From: an uncultured Candidatus Actinomarina sp.
GTDB taxonomy: Bacteria; Actinomycetota; Acidimicrobiia; Actinomarinales; Actinomarinaceae
Direction: 5' to 3'
Assembly (NCBI GenBank): GCA_902555985.1
Contig: CACDUI010000002.1
Location: forward strand, 103,042-167,041
Length of the DNA stretch: 64,000 nt
In this document: positions 16,665-26,238 of the stretch, piece after piece
Position numbering within the stretch: position 1 is the stretch's first letter
Layout: each line of letters opens with the position of its first letter
Translations under genes and position numbers: made by a program
Notes under the pieces: generated by a model
The model's database searches: none
Told to the model about the DNA's origin: nothing
Seen by the model: only the letters and a program-made list of their open reading frames with translations

Positions 16665-18683
16665 ATGGCAAAAAAGCGAATTCATCAAATCGCTAAAGAG
16701 CTGGACCTAGCATCAGCAGACATACTTCACCAGGCTAAAGAACTTGGTATTGAAGTTAAAACTGCATCGTCTGGATTAACTGAAGAGGAAGAAGAATTAG
16801 TTAAATTAGCATTAGCTCCAGTTCAGGATGAAAAAAATGTAGTTCAAGAAGTTGAAGAAATTAAGAATGAGATTGAAGAAGAAATAGTTGAACTTCCAGA
16901 AGAAGAAACAGCAGCAGATGGTGATGATGTACAAATAGTCGAAGTTTCTAGAAATTCATCACCTCAAAAATTAAGTTCGCTCATAGAGACTGATGCTACG
17001 CAAATAGTAGGTGATTTAATGGGTTTAGGAATTATGAAAGCTATAGATTCACCTTTAGAAGATAACGAGATAGAAAAACTGTTTGAGAAATATAATTTAA
17101 TTCCAGATTTAATTGATGAAGTAACAATATCTAGAGAGGATATTATTGAATTTAAGGAATTCGAGGATGAACAGGATAGTTTAAATCTACGAGCTCCAAT
17201 TATTACAGTTATGGGGCATGTTGATCACGGAAAAACAAGTCTTCTTGACTACATTAGAAATGAAAAAGTTGCAGATGGAGAGGCTGGAGGTATTACTCAA
17301 CATGTAGGTGCTTACAAAGTTGATTCTGGTGAAACAGGTATAACTTTTATCGATACACCTGGACATGAAGCTTTTACACAAATGAGAGCAAGGGGAGCAA
17401 ACGTAACCGATATTGTTGTTCTTGTAGTAGCTGCTGATGATGGTGTTATGCCTCAAACTATAGAAGCTATAAATCATTCAAAAGCTGCTGAAGTTCCTAT
17501 TGTTGTTGCAATTAATAAATGCGATCTTCCTGAAGCGAACCCTTCAATGATTAAAGCTGAACTAACAAAATATGATGTTATATCCGAAGATCTTGGAGGC
17601 GATACTCCTGTAGTTGAAGTTTCAGCGACAAAAGGTGAAGGAGTAGATGATTTACTGGAAACTCTTTCTTTAGTTGCTGAAATTGAAGAACTTAAAGCAA
17701 ATTTTAATACAGAGGCGTCCGGATACATAGTTGAATCGAGAATGGAAGTTGGAAAAGGCAATGTTGCAACTGTTATTGTAACTAGAGGAACTTTAAAGCA
17801 AGGTGATTTCTTATATGCTGGTCAGGCTTTTTGTAGGATAAAGTCTATGTTTGATCATAATAACAAAGTACAAAAAACAGTTGAACCTGGATCACCAATT
17901 GACATTATTGGTTGGGATGAATCTCCAACAGCTGGAGATCAATTTGTTGCAGTAAAAAATCAAAAAGAAGCAAAGTCTAAAGCTGAAGAAAATAAAAGTA
18001 AATTAAAAGATCATGACAATTCATCATTTTCTGTTGAGTCAAGGGTGAGTGACATGATGAAGCTTCTACAAGAAGGCGAATTAAATACAGTTAATTTAAT
18101 ATTAAAAGCTGATACAAATGGTTCAGTCGAAGCAATTAAGGATGGAGTAAACAAGCTTGCAACAGATGATGTAAATATTCAAGTTGTTCACGGTGCAGTT
18201 GGAGGAATAGTATTGTCAGATGTTGATCTTGCTAGTGCAACTGATTCGATGATAATTGGTTTCAATGTTAGGCCAGACAGTCAATCTAGAAACATGGCAC
18301 AAAGTAAAGGAATAGATGTAAGAACATATAGTATTATTTATGAACTTCTTGATGATATTTCAGAAGCTGTACTTGGTCAAATGACAATTAAAACTGAAGA
18401 AGCAGTCATTGGCATGGTAGATGTAAAAACTACTTTTAGAGCTCCAAAGGTTGGCGTAGTTGCAGGATCTATTGTTTCTGAAGGAAAAGTAGAATTAGAT
18501 GCCAAAGCTAGATTACTACGAGACGGAATTGTTATCTATGAAGGCACAATAGTATCTCTGAGAAGATTCAAAGACAATGTAGAAGTTGTAAATGAAGGTC
18601 TTGAATGTGGAATCGGATTGTCAGATTATAAAGATATTAAAGAGGGTGATACTATAGAAATACTTGCTGAAGTCGAAGTATAA
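16665..18683 (+). CDS. infB: Translation initiation factor IF-2
   Basis: GTPase placing initiator tRNA on the 30S subunit. The 672-residue protein has one short N-terminal IF2_N domain ([20 protein letters not shown]), an acidic linker, a second IF2-N-like region around residue 95-160, then the G domain with G1 [16 protein letters not shown]3 [15 protein letters not shown] and G4 NKCD, followed by domains II-IV. The linker is very short compared with the 900-1000 residues of many actinobacterial IF-2 proteins, in keeping with a streamlined genome. Confidence 0.97.
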   Translation: MAKKRIHQIAKELDLASADILHQAKELGIEVKTASSGLTEEEEELVKLALAPVQDEKNVVQEVEEIKNEIEEEIVELPEEETAADGDDVQIVEVSRNSSPQKLSSLIETDATQIVGDLMGLGIMKAIDSPLEDNEIEKLFEKYNLIPDLIDEVTISREDIIEFKEFEDEQDSLNLRAPIITVMGHVDHGKTSLLDYIRNEKVADGEAGGITQHVGAYKVDSGETGITFIDTPGHEAFTQMRARGANVTDIVVLVVAADDGVMPQTIEAINHSKAAEVPIVVAINKCDLPEANPSMIKAELTKYDVISEDLGGDTPVVEVSATKGEGVDDLLETLSLVAEIEELKANFNTEASGYIVESRMEVGKGNVATVIVTRGTLKQGDFLYAGQAFCRIKSMFDHNNKVQKTVEPGSPIDIIGWDESPTAGDQFVAVKNQKEAKSKAEENKSKLKDHDNSSFSVESRVSDMMKLLQEGELNTVNLILKADTNGSVEAIKDGVNKLATDDVNIQVVHGAVGGIVLSDVDLASATDSMIIGFNVRPDSQSRNMAQSKGIDVRTYSIIYELLDDISEAVLGQMTIKTEEAVIGMVDVKTTFRAPKVGVVAGSIVSEGKVELDAKARLLRDGIVIYEGTIVSLRRFKDNVEVVNEGLECGIGLSDYKDIKEGDTIEILAEVEV

Positions 18684-18692
18684 GAAATCAAA

Positions 18693-19040
18693 ATGAGTAA
18701 TCAAAAACGTGGTGGAAGAATAAATAGAATTAATCCACTTATTCAAAAAATTGTTTCTGAAGCATTATTGAGAAATTCAGATCCATCTTTAAATAAAGCA
18801 ACTGTCACTCATGTGTCTACATCACCAGATTTAAAGAAATCTATGATATTTGTATCAACCTTGGAAGGAAATGAAGGTTCTTTAAAAACATCTCTAGAAA
18901 AAAATAGAACCAAAATACAAAAAGTAGTCAGCAAAGAAATGACTACTAAGAATGTACCCAAGATAATTTTTGAAGTAGATAATACATTCAGTAATGTTAT
19001 AAGAATAAACGAACTTTTAGATAGGACTCAAAATGAGTGA
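18693..19040 (+). CDS. rbfA: Ribosome-binding factor A
   Basis: 115-residue KH-fold protein needed for late 30S maturation and cold adaptation. It starts with the basic segment GGRINRINPLIQKIVSEAL, followed by VTHVSTSPDLKKSMIFVST and the C-terminal IIFEVDNTFSNVIRINELLD, all typical of RbfA. It lies 9 nt after infB and overlaps the next gene by 8 nt. Confidence 0.93.
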   Translation: MSNQKRGGRINRINPLIQKIVSEALLRNSDPSLNKATVTHVSTSPDLKKSMIFVSTLEGNEGSLKTSLEKNRTKIQKVVSKEMTTKNVPKIIFEVDNTFSNVIRINELLDRTQNE

Positions 19041-19974
19041 ATTATTTAATAATATTGGTAATTCATCAAATTTAATTACAGGTCATATAAATCCAGATGG
19101 TGATGCTTTAGGCTCAGCTTTGGCGTTTAAATTAATTTTGGATAGTAAAGGTATCAGTTCTGATGTCTGTTTTGATATTAAAGGTAACATTCCATCTAAT
19201 TTAAACCATTTACCAATTAATTTAATTTCTAATAACGCAATGAATAAATATGAAAATGTTTATGTATTTGATTGTGGAAATTCTGAACGTCTAGGAAGCT
19301 TAGAGGAAATAGCATTGAAATCAGACCAAGTTATTGTAATTGATCATCACATCGAACCTTCATTTGGAGATATTCAAGTTATAGATTCAACTGCTGCAAG
19401 CACTACTCAAGTTCTCTATAGGGAAATTATCTCTGCGGATATTGAAATAGATAAAAATATAGCAAATTGCCTTATGACAGGCCTAATTACTGATACTGGA
19501 AGATTTCAATATTCAAATACAGATTATGAAGTATTTCAAATAGCTTCAAAATTAATGCTGAGTGGTGCTGAACTAACATCTATAAGCGATAATATTTACG
19601 GTTCAATTCCTATGAATGCTATCAAGCTTCAAAGTGAGGTATTGAACAGAATTAAACTATTTGATGATGAGGAGTTGGTTGTTTCCTATGTTTTGCACGA
19701 AGATTATAAAAAATTTAATATTGAATCTTCGGAGATTGACTTTTTAATCGACTCTATCCGATTAGTTAAAGAATCAAATGTAGCATTGCTTTTAAAAGAG
19801 CAAGATGATAAATCTTTTAAAGGTAGTTTAAGATCTAGAACTAAATTAGATGTCCAAAAAATTGCATCATTATTTGGCGGAGGAGGACATAAAGCTGCAT
19901 CTGGTTTTTCTACCGCACTAAGTATGGATGAAATTACAACAAAAGTTAAGAATGCGATCAGATCACAAGCCTAA
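19033..19974 (+). CDS. nrnA: DHH-family phosphoesterase (NrnA-like oligoribonuclease/pAp phosphatase)
   Basis: 313-residue bifunctional enzyme that degrades 2-5 nt RNAs and dephosphorylates pAp. The DHH domain shows GHINPDGDALGSALAFKL (residues 16-33), VFDCGNSERLGSL and the name-giving IDHHIEP; the C-terminal DHHA1 domain ends with FGGGGHKAASGF. All metal ligands are visible. Position between rbfA and truB is standard. It overlaps truB by 23 nt with the preferred truB start. Confidence 0.92.
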   Translation: MSELFNNIGNSSNLITGHINPDGDALGSALAFKLILDSKGISSDVCFDIKGNIPSNLNHLPINLISNNAMNKYENVYVFDCGNSERLGSLEEIALKSDQVIVIDHHIEPSFGDIQVIDSTAASTTQVLYREIISADIEIDKNIANCLMTGLITDTGRFQYSNTDYEVFQIASKLMLSGAELTSISDNIYGSIPMNAIKLQSEVLNRIKLFDDEELVVSYVLHEDYKKFNIESSEIDFLIDSIRLVKESNVALLLKEQDDKSFKGSLRSRTKLDVQKIASLFGGGGHKAASGFSTALSMDEITTKVKNAIRSQA

Positions 19975-20833
19975 TTTTTACCTATTAGATAAACCTAAAA
20001 CTTGGACTTCTCAAGATCTGTGTACTAAATTAAAAAAAAATTTTAATTTTAATAAAGTTGGACATTCTGGAACTTTAGACCCCAACGCAGATGGATTGAT
20101 GCTTTTGGCAACAGATGGGTATACAAAATTATTTGATTATATTAATAAAACAGAAAAAACATACAATGTAACCGCTATTTTAGGATTTTCTTCACCAACA
20201 CTAGATGTTGATTCTGAACTTTCCTTTCATGATAAAGTTGACGCAGTTAGTCTTAAAAATGATATTGAGGATTTTCTCAGAAATATATTGGGCGAATCAT
20301 TTCAAACCCCACCAATTTATTCAGCAGTAAAAGTAAAGGGAAAGAGATTATATAAATATGCTAGACAGAACCAAGATGTTGATATACCAGTTAGGAAAAT
20401 TGTAGTAGAAAATACAAAGTTATTATCAGTTATGAAAAACAAAGTAAAATTTGAAATAACTGTAAGCAAGGGAACGTATATTAGGAGCATAGTTGAACAA
20501 TTAGGTAAATTTTTAAATACTGAAGCAGTTGTTGAAATGCTTACAAGAACATCTATCGGAAATTTAGATATAAACCATAATAAATTAAATAAAAATGTGG
20601 AGAAAATTAATTATAAATCTAATCTCCATTCTTTGAATTGGAAAGAGGTAATTGATCTACCTGTCTTAGATTTAAATCAAGACATGTTAGAAACAATTCA
20701 ACATGGACAACTAATTTTAAGCAGTATGTTTTCGAAAAAAAATAAATATATAGTATCTATTAATAATGATATTGTTGCAGTTTATGAACCATTTAATGAA
20801 AAATATTTCAAACCAGATAAGGTACTTATATGA
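19952..20833 (+). CDS. truB: tRNA pseudouridine-55 synthase
   Basis: Makes pseudouridine 55 in the T-loop of tRNAs. 293 residues from the ATG at 19952, which places the family's opening FYLLDKPKTWTSQDL close to the N-terminus; an in-frame ATG at 19928 would add eight residues and a larger overlap. The catalytic Asp is in VGHSGTLDPNADGLM, and TYIRSIVEQLG is the second conserved box. The C-terminal region is a PUA-like extension. It overlaps ribF by 4 nt (ATGA). Confidence 0.94.
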   Translation: MRSDHKPNFYLLDKPKTWTSQDLCTKLKKNFNFNKVGHSGTLDPNADGLMLLATDGYTKLFDYINKTEKTYNVTAILGFSSPTLDVDSELSFHDKVDAVSLKNDIEDFLRNILGESFQTPPIYSAVKVKGKRLYKYARQNQDVDIPVRKIVVENTKLLSVMKNKVKFEITVSKGTYIRSIVEQLGKFLNTEAVVEMLTRTSIGNLDINHNKLNKNVEKINYKSNLHSLNWKEVIDLPVLDLNQDMLETIQHGQLILSSMFSKKNKYIVSINNDIVAVYEPFNEKYFKPDKVLI

Positions 20834-21723
20834 AAATATATAAAAACTTTACTTCTGACGATAATATTTTTAACGATGTATCTACAACTTGTATAGGTGG
20901 TTTTGATGGTGTACATCAAGGACATCAACAGCTAATAAAATCAGCTTATAACTTTAATAAAGATTATCAGATCGTAACTTTTGATACATTACCAAAAAAA
21001 TATTTTAACAAAGATCACAAACTCCTCACTACCAATGAAACAAAAATGAAGTTAATTCAAAATTTTAATCCTAGTAATTTAGTATTTATTAATTTTGGCC
21101 ATGTTGTTAACTATTCTCCCAATGAATTTTGCAATATGTTAAAAATTAATCTTAAAACAAAAAATATTTTTGTAGGAAGTGATTTCAAATTTGGTTTAAA
21201 TAGGGAAGGTGATGTTGATTATTTAATTAATTTTTTTGGTGATGATTCGATCCATATTATTGACGACTATAAACATAAAGAAAATAAAGTCTCTTCAACG
21301 TTAATTAAATCTTATCTTTCTGAAGCAAAAATAGAACTAGCTAATGAATCTTTAGGTTATAAATATTCTATCTCTGGAAATGTGATTAAAGGTGAGCAAA
21401 AAGGAACTTTGATTGGATTTCCAACGGCAAACTTAGAAATAGATAATAGTATTCAGATTCCAAAAAATGGTGTTTACGAAGTTGGTGTGAAAATAAATGA
21501 TGAAAATTATGAAGGAATAATGAATATTGGATATAAACCTACTGTATCTGAAGACAAAAAACATAGTTTAGAGGTTCATATTTTCAAATTTAATAACGAT
21601 ATTTACAATTACGATTTAACTGTAAGTTTTAAATCTTTTATTAGAGATGAAAAAAAATTCAACAATATTGATGAATTAGTACAACAGATTAACACCGATA
21701 TTGAAAAAATTAATAAAAATTAA
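20830..21723 (+). CDS. ribF: Bifunctional riboflavin kinase/FAD synthetase
   Basis: Converts riboflavin to FMN and FAD. The 297-residue protein has the N-terminal nucleotidyltransferase domain with IGGFDGVHQGHQQLI (about residues 18-32) and FVGSDFKFG, and the C-terminal flavokinase domain with KGEQKGTLIGFPTANLEI (about 187-204) and GIMNIGYKPTV. Both domains look complete. It is coupled to truB. FMN and FAD are relevant to the flavin and F420 enzymes in the window. Confidence 0.95.
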   Translation: MKIYKNFTSDDNIFNDVSTTCIGGFDGVHQGHQQLIKSAYNFNKDYQIVTFDTLPKKYFNKDHKLLTTNETKMKLIQNFNPSNLVFINFGHVVNYSPNEFCNMLKINLKTKNIFVGSDFKFGLNREGDVDYLINFFGDDSIHIIDDYKHKENKVSSTLIKSYLSEAKIELANESLGYKYSISGNVIKGEQKGTLIGFPTANLEIDNSIQIPKNGVYEVGVKINDENYEGIMNIGYKPTVSEDKKHSLEVHIFKFNNDIYNYDLTVSFKSFIRDEKKFNNIDELVQQINTDIEKINKN

Positions 21724-21765
21724 ATAGTGTCACATTAGATATAGTCAGTATTATCATTATCTCGA

Positions 21766-22023
21766 ATGAAAACAAACCAAGATATTATAAAAGAATACGG
21801 TAAATCTGACATTGATACCGGTTCTGCAGAAGTACAGGTTGCTTTATTGAGTAACAGAATTGATCATTTAACAGATCATTTGAAAACACATAAAAAAGAC
21901 CACCATACAAGAAGAGGATTATTAATGCTTGTTGGTAAGCGAAAAAGACTACTTCAGTACCTTCAGAATCAAGACGTTCAAAGATACCGTGATATTATAG
22001 ATAAACTTGGTCTAAGAAGATAA
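21766..22023 (+). CDS. rpsO: Small ribosomal subunit protein uS15
   Basis: 85-residue S15 that binds 16S rRNA helices h20-h22. Recognised by [21 protein letters not shown], quoted in part, and by [21 protein letters not shown] and [12 protein letters not shown]. It is followed by a long hairpin and then pnp, the same gene pair as in E. coli. Confidence 0.97.
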   Translation: MKTNQDIIKEYGKSDIDTGSAEVQVALLSNRIDHLTDHLKTHKKDHHTRRGLLMLVGKRKRLLQYLQNQDVQRYRDIIDKLGLRR

Positions 22024-22029
22024 ATATTT

Positions 22030-22087
22030 GACCTAGTGTTGTTAATTGAGAGCTTTTGTTGAAAGCTGACAATTAATAACCTTGGTC
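22030..22087 (+). promoter_or_regulatory. Long hairpin between rpsO and pnp
   Basis: The gap folds into one extended stem: GACC (22030-22033) with GGTC (22084-22087), GTTGTTAATTG (22038-22048) with CAATTAATAAC (22070-22080, one G-U pair), and AGCTTT (22051-22056) with AAAGCT (22062-22067) around a 5-nt loop. There is no T-run, so it is not a terminator. In E. coli a hairpin at this place is cut by RNase III and mediates PNPase autoregulation; the same role is inferred here. Confidence 0.75.
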
Positions 22088-22101
22088 ACGAAAGAGGTTA
22101 T

Positions 22102-24405
22102 ATGTCGATTGATAATGTAAAAGTAAGTATTGGGAATTCTGAAATAGCTTTCGAAACGGGTAAATTAGCAATTCAAGCGCCTGGTTCTGTAGTTGTTACA
22201 TCTGGAGATACTAATGTTTTAGTAACAACTGTATCTAATAAGTCAGTAAGAGATGGTATAGATTTTTTCCCTTTAACTGTTGATGTTGAGGAAAGAATGT
22301 ACTCAGCTGGAAAAATTCCTGGTGGATTTTTTAGAAGAGAAGGTAGGCAAACTGAAAAAGCAATATTAGCTTGTCGTCTAATAGATAGACCACTCAGACC
22401 TTCATTTAAAGATGGATTTAGATGTGAAACTCAGATAATTGCAACTGTTTTAAGTGTTGATAATGAAAATGAATATGATATTTTAGCATTAAATGCAGCT
22501 TCATTGGGATTACAACTAGCTGGAGTGCCACTTGAGTCTGCTGTTGGTGCAGTAAGAATGTCTTTAATTAATGATAATTGGGTAGTTCAAGCAACAAATT
22601 CTGAATTAGAAGAATCTGTGTTTGATATGGTTGTAGCAGGTAGTTTAAATAGCAGTGGTGAAGTAGATATTGTTATGGTTGAAGCTGGCGCAACAGATAA
22701 TGCATTTAATAAAATAGATGAAGGCAGTGTTGCTCCATCAGAAAATATTGTTGCTGATGGTATTGATTCATCTAAAGAATATATTGCAAAATTAATTGAA
22801 GCACAAAAAGAGTTAGTAGCTAAAAGAGATGTACCACAAGTTGATTGGCCTATAGTTGAAGATTATTCGGAAGAATTGAAAAATGACATTAGTAATGACT
22901 TTGGTTCACAAATTGAAGAAGCCACAGCGTTGACTGACAGAGCTGAAAGAAGTGAAAAACAGAGTGAGCTAGAAGAACAGGCTATTGAAAAATTTCTTGA
23001 TAAAGAAGAAGATAACACAAAAGCTATTAAATTAGCATTTAAGTCAATAGTTAAAAGTACTGTTCGAGACAGAGTATTGTCAGGTGGTCCAAGATTAGAT
23101 GGTAGAACACCTACAGATATTAGAAATATATCTGCAGAGATTAATTTACTTCCGACAGTCCACGGATCATCCTTGTTTCTAAGAGGAGAAACACAAGTAC
23201 TAAACGTTACAACTTTAGGTATGTCGAGACTTGAGCAGATGCTAGATACAATTGATACAGTTACTTCAAAAAGATATATGCATCATTATAATTTTCCACC
23301 ATATTCTACTGGTGAAGCTTATCCGATGAGGGGTCCTAAGAGGAGAGAAATTGGTCATGGCGCACTAGCTGAAAAAGCTTTACTGCCTCTAATTCCACCT
23401 AAAGTTGATTTTCCATATACTATCAGAGTTGTAAGTGAGGCTATTTCATCCAATGGTTCTACTTCACAAGCATCAGTATGTGCTTCAAGTTTATCCTTAA
23501 TGGCAGCGGGTGTTCCTATTAGAGAACATGTAGCAGGCATTGCTATGGGCTTAATATCTAAAGATGATACTTACGTCACATTAACAGATATTTTAGGAGC
23601 TGAAGATGCTCTTGGAGATATGGATTTTAAAGTTGCAGGTACTAGAAATGTAATTACAGCTTTGCAACTAGATATGAAAATAGAGGGTCTACCTGCTGAT
23701 GTATTGAGAAATGCTTTAAATCAAGCTATGGATGCAAGGCATCACATACTTGACATTATGGAAGATACAATTTCTGAACCTGCAGAAGATCTTTCTGGGA
23801 ATGCTCCTAGGCTTGAAACTATTGAGCTACCAAAAGATAAAATTGGTGAAGTAATCGGTCCAAAGGGTAAAAATATTAAGAAAATAGAAGAAGAAACAGG
23901 ATGTTCTGTTGAAATTGATGATGATGGTATTTTAACCTTGGGCTCTACAGAGGAAGAAGCAATAGCTGCTGGTAAAGAAATGGTAATGTTGATTATTGAT
24001 CCACCAGAAGCTGAAGTTGGAGCACAATATGATGGTGAAGTAGTAAGCGTTGCTACATATGGAGCTTTTATTAATATCTTGCCAGGTAGAGATGGATTAC
24101 TTCATGTATCAAAATTTCATTCAAGTAAAAGAGTAAACAGTACTGAAGCTGTTGTATCAATAGGGGATAAGATTAAAGTTAATGTAGATTCAATTGAAAA
24201 AGGTAAAGTTAGCCTTTCACCAGTTGAAGACTTAGAAATCCCTGAAGAGGCTGAGGGTGGAGGGTCAAAAAACTCTCGGGATAAAAATTCTTCTAGATCA
24301 AAGAATGGTATTAGAAATGGAAGAGATAAAAAGCCAGGTAATAACGAAAAATCCTCCAATAGAAAAAGAGTCTCTTTTGAAGATGAATTTGAAAAAGGTC
24401 TCTAG
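22102..24405 (+). CDS. pnp: Polyribonucleotide nucleotidyltransferase (PNPase)
   Basis: Phosphorolytic 3'-5' exoribonuclease of the degradosome. The 767-residue protein has two RNase PH domains (the first with DFFPLTVDVEERMYSAGKIP, the second with GRTPTDIRNISAEI and the active-site GSTSQASVCASSLSLMAAGV), a KH domain near residue 575-630 (IGEVIGPKGKNIKKIEEETG) and an S1 domain near 640-705, followed by a basic low-complexity tail. A purine-rich GAAAGAGG precedes the ATG. Confidence 0.97.
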   Translation: MSIDNVKVSIGNSEIAFETGKLAIQAPGSVVVTSGDTNVLVTTVSNKSVRDGIDFFPLTVDVEERMYSAGKIPGGFFRREGRQTEKAILACRLIDRPLRPSFKDGFRCETQIIATVLSVDNENEYDILALNAASLGLQLAGVPLESAVGAVRMSLINDNWVVQATNSELEESVFDMVVAGSLNSSGEVDIVMVEAGATDNAFNKIDEGSVAPSENIVADGIDSSKEYIAKLIEAQKELVAKRDVPQVDWPIVEDYSEELKNDISNDFGSQIEEATALTDRAERSEKQSELEEQAIEKFLDKEEDNTKAIKLAFKSIVKSTVRDRVLSGGPRLDGRTPTDIRNISAEINLLPTVHGSSLFLRGETQVLNVTTLGMSRLEQMLDTIDTVTSKRYMHHYNFPPYSTGEAYPMRGPKRREIGHGALAEKALLPLIPPKVDFPYTIRVVSEAISSNGSTSQASVCASSLSLMAAGVPIREHVAGIAMGLISKDDTYVTLTDILGAEDALGDMDFKVAGTRNVITALQLDMKIEGLPADVLRNALNQAMDARHHILDIMEDTISEPAEDLSGNAPRLETIELPKDKIGEVIGPKGKNIKKIEEETGCSVEIDDDGILTLGSTEEEAIAAGKEMVMLIIDPPEAEVGAQYDGEVVSVATYGAFINILPGRDGLLHVSKFHSSKRVNSTEAVVSIGDKIKVNVDSIEKGKVSLSPVEDLEIPEEAEGGGSKNSRDKNSSRSKNGIRNGRDKKPGNNEKSSNRKRVSFEDEFEKGL

Positions 24406-24406
24406 A

Positions 24407-24922
24407 CTACTTTCTGTTTTGAGTTAATTTTGTAGGATTTGTCGCTTCGGTAGTTACGTAAGCATCTGGATTAATTTCTGATACAATTTTTAAAACTTCT
24501 TTAACTCTTTTTCTAGGTGTTACGCACCACGCAATAGTCACTTCGCCATGCATTCCTTCACCGTTAATTATTGTTACACCAAAACCTTTGTCTCTCAATT
24601 CTCTTGCAACCTCCATACTGTCGCTATCTTTTGGCGCAAATATCCTTACTACAATATCACCAATTGCAATTGTGTTCTCTATGTATGACCCCATAATTGT
24701 TCCAGAAGCAAAACCAAGTGCATAGCCAAAAATTAAAAGAGGATCATTCAAATCTTGAATAACCCTTGATATTGCTACAACCCAAATAGCAGACTCAATG
24801 AAGCCCAACACTGCACCAAACACAGGTTTACCTTTGTTTACATAAAGTACTCTTAGAGTTCCTAATGTTTGATCAAGTAATCTTAAGAAAAATATTGAAA
24901 GTGCTGCTAATAAGATGTTCAT
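24407..24922 (-). CDS. UPF0316-type membrane protein (DUF5698/DUF2179 domains)
   Basis: 171 residues. The first ~95 hold three hydrophobic helices with the family's RLLDQTLGTLRVLYVNKGK and GFIESAIWVVAIS, and the rest is a soluble DUF2179-like domain (VARELRDKGFGVTIINGEG, HGEVTIAWCVTPRKR). The family function is unknown. Only one base separates its end from the convergent pnp stop. Confidence 0.82.
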   Translation of the reverse strand: MNILLAALSIFFLRLLDQTLGTLRVLYVNKGKPVFGAVLGFIESAIWVVAISRVIQDLNDPLLIFGYALGFASGTIMGSYIENTIAIGDIVVRIFAPKDSDSMEVARELRDKGFGVTIINGEGMHGEVTIAWCVTPRKRVKEVLKIVSEINPDAYVTTEATNPTKLTQNRK

Positions 24923-24940
24923 AATCGTATTGTACGATTT

Positions 24941-25699
24941 TTATTTTTTTATAGTATCAGTTAATTCTTTATAAACTTTAGACATTTTGTCATATGTTTC
25001 ATCAACTAATTGATCAATAGTTTCTTTTGTATATTTTGAAATATCAATTGGTTCCAATGTGTTTATAATTGCTTTTCCGCTTTTCATAAATTTTTCACCT
25101 CTTGGCCATATGTCACCTGTACCAGCAATGACTACAGGAAGAATAGGGATATTGTTATCTAGGGCTATATGGAAAGCACCACTTTTAAAAGGAAGAAAAG
25201 TCTCTTTTTTTGCTCTTGTCCCTTGAGGATATACCATAAGTGACCAACCGTTATTAAAAAGTGTTTTAGCTTGTTTGTTTATACTTTTTCGATCATTTTT
25301 ATCAGACCTGTCAACTTTAATGAAATTAAAAGATTTAGCAGCAGTCCTAAAAAAAGGAAGTTTGTAAACTTCTTTTTTTGCCATAAACACCCATTTAATT
25401 TTTAAATATCTAAATTGCATCATTGGATCTAAATTGGATAAATGGTTTGAAATTACAACATAAGGTTGATTTTTTTTATAATCATAGTTTTTTATTAAGG
25501 TAACTTTTGATCTAGCTGCCCACATCCATGGAATTGTCCAGCTCTGTGCAATATAATATTTCAATTTAGTAAATCTGTTAAAAAGTCCTACAAACCATAT
25601 TGAATATGCAACAGGTATTGTGTAGATCCCCATTAATAATAGATTGAACCAGGTAAATAATTTGTTCTTCAACATGGTGTAAGTGTAATGTAGAATCAT
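24941..25699 (-). CDS. plsC: 1-acyl-sn-glycerol-3-phosphate acyltransferase (PlsC family)
   Basis: 252-residue membrane-bound acyltransferase making phosphatidic acid, feeding CdsA. The catalytic block H-x4-D is in VISNHLSNLDPMMQF (about residue 84), the second block is FIKVDRSDK and the third is MVYPQGTRAKKE, with PILPVVIAGTG as the fourth. A hydrophobic N-terminal segment anchors it. The ATG at 25699 is used; an ATG eight codons later (25675) is also possible. It is divergent from the folate gene at 25714. Confidence 0.9.
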   Translation of the reverse strand: MILHYTYTMLKNKLFTWFNLLLMGIYTIPVAYSIWFVGLFNRFTKLKYYIAQSWTIPWMWAARSKVTLIKNYDYKKNQPYVVISNHLSNLDPMMQFRYLKIKWVFMAKKEVYKLPFFRTAAKSFNFIKVDRSDKNDRKSINKQAKTLFNNGWSLMVYPQGTRAKKETFLPFKSGAFHIALDNNIPILPVVIAGTGDIWPRGEKFMKSGKAIINTLEPIDISKYTKETIDQLVDETYDKMSKVYKELTDTIKK

Positions 25700-25713
25700 T
25701 TACATAATAACTT

Positions 25714-26226
25714 ATGTTAGAAAAAATAGAATTAAGAACGAAACTAAAATCTATATCAATGGTCGATGCAGTTCATGACGCCAGTGTTATAAACAGATTA
25801 AACGAAATAATAAAAGATAAAATTGTCTGTACTTATGTACCAATTAAAAATGAAATTAATATAAACACCTACTTATATGAACAAGCTTTACTAACTACAA
25901 CGTGCGTTACTGATGAAAATATTAAAGTATGTGTTTATGAAGAACCATTAGGAAAAAATAAATACAATGTTTATCAACCTATAAATATAAAATTTATAGA
26001 AAAAGTTGACATATTTCTAGTACCTGGTGTTGGATTTGACAATAAAGGTACTAGGCTTGGCAAAGGTAGTGGTATATACGATAATTTACTTTCTAAATTT
26101 CCAAATTCTATATATTTTGGAATAACAGATAGACATCATTTAGTTGAACATATTCCTTATGAATCACATGATATATCTATGCATGGTTTGATTACACATG
26201 ATGAAATTATTGAAATAAATTTATAG
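25714..26226 (+). CDS. 5-formyltetrahydrofolate cyclo-ligase family protein
   Basis: 170-residue protein of the 5-FTHF cyclo-ligase family, which recycles 5-formyl-THF to methenyl-THF using ATP. The C-terminal signature DIFLVPGVGFDNKGTRLGKG followed by GIYDNLLSK is clear, and the N-terminal half with a Lys/Arg-containing helix fits. It is short but within range. The gene is the first of a co-directional run with the two oxidoreductase genes. A CATAAT ends five bases before the ATG. Confidence 0.88.
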   Translation: MLEKIELRTKLKSISMVDAVHDASVINRLNEIIKDKIVCTYVPIKNEININTYLYEQALLTTTCVTDENIKVCVYEEPLGKNKYNVYQPINIKFIEKVDIFLVPGVGFDNKGTRLGKGSGIYDNLLSKFPNSIYFGITDRHHLVEHIPYESHDISMHGLITHDEIIEINL

Positions 26227-26238
26227 TATGCTTTTAAT

